This document shows, piece after piece, positions 63,865 through 64,000 of a stretch of DNA of 64,000 nt (position 1 is its first letter; the number at the start of each line of letters is the position of its first letter). The notes under the pieces are model-generated. The model made no database searches and was not told where the DNA came from. It was given only the letters and a program-made list of their open reading frames with translations. This DNA comes from Paramecium sonneborni (lineage: Eukaryota > Ciliophora > Oligohymenophorea > Peniculida > Parameciidae), in contig CAJJDN010000007.1 of assembly GCA_905182985.1 (NCBI GenBank), forward strand, positions 217,179 to 281,178, given 5' to 3'. Made by a program: the position numbers and the translations under genes.

Positions 63865-64000
63865 ATGTAATTTATATTAATATTGGTTCTCGCATTCACT
63901 ACACTTTCCTAATAGACTGATTATGCTTTGTTGATAAAAAATTAAAATACATAGGCATGGGAAAGAATTGGTGAAATGAAAATACCTAGGTCTAACTTTT
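63865..64000 (+). CDS. Partial secreted or membrane protein (cut by window end)
   Basis: N-terminal 45 codons only. The start MQFILILVLAFTTLSQQTDY is a clear signal peptide, followed by LLIKNQNTQAWERIGEMKIP, which has the feel of a beta-propeller or kelch-type extracellular protein, but this is too short to decide. Confidence 0.6.

Overview
The window reads as a compact, very AT-rich piece of a ciliate macronuclear genome, most likely Paramecium. Two things seen in the sequence support this. Conserved proteins stay open only if TAA and TAG are read as glutamine and TGA is the sole stop; examples are ribosomal protein S8, Sec23, Vps33, Spt6 and a RING-H2 domain. Almost every gene is also interrupted by tiny GT..AG introns. 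I placed about 88 of them, all 21 to 34 nt long except one 16-nt case. Short introns of this kind together with this code are the known pattern in Paramecium. All coordinates below were joined by hand so that the spliced length is a multiple of three; none comes from a database search.

Layout. 1-10 kb: a divergent actin, a multi-pass membrane protein, an EF-hand protein, an AGC kinase, a TPR protein, a coiled-coil protein and an alveolin-like cortical protein. 10-19 kb: a TTLL tubulin-modifying enzyme, coiled-coil proteins, a DxDET phosphatase, a Ccz1 homologue and a membrane RING-H2 protein. 18.5-28 kb: an STPGR cilia protein, low-complexity and coiled-coil proteins, ribosomal protein S8, a two-helix membrane protein and a GILT thiol reductase. 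28-37 kb: a leucine-rich-repeat protein, a PX protein and a large Spt6. 37-50 kb: coiled-coil and unknown proteins, Vps33, a PH-kinase, mitochondrial BCAT, Mob1 and others. 50-64 kb: an FKBP/TPR-like protein, a two-domain cyclic-nucleotide-binding protein, an R-SNARE, a ubiquitin-like coiled-coil protein, a tetraspanin, Sec23, another kinase, and a partial secreted or membrane protein cut by the window end.

Genes are packed tightly on both strands, with gaps often of 20 to 130 bp. Two convergent pairs overlap at their stop codons and one divergent pair has start codons only 8 bp apart. I see no operons. Functionally the window holds several endomembrane components (Ccz1, Vps33, R-SNARE, Sec23, PX, GILT, tetraspanin) and several cytoskeleton or cilia components (actin, alveolin, TTLL, STPGR).

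One assembly problem matters. Bases 29814-30957 and 30959-32102 match wherever I compared them and flank a single N at 30958, so they are probably two overlapping contig ends joined without merging. The LRR and PX gene models there should be read with this in mind. The features most worth following up are an actin lacking its ATPase residues, an Spt6 with two C-terminal zinc knuckles, a possible 16-nt intron, and the extreme gene overlaps.
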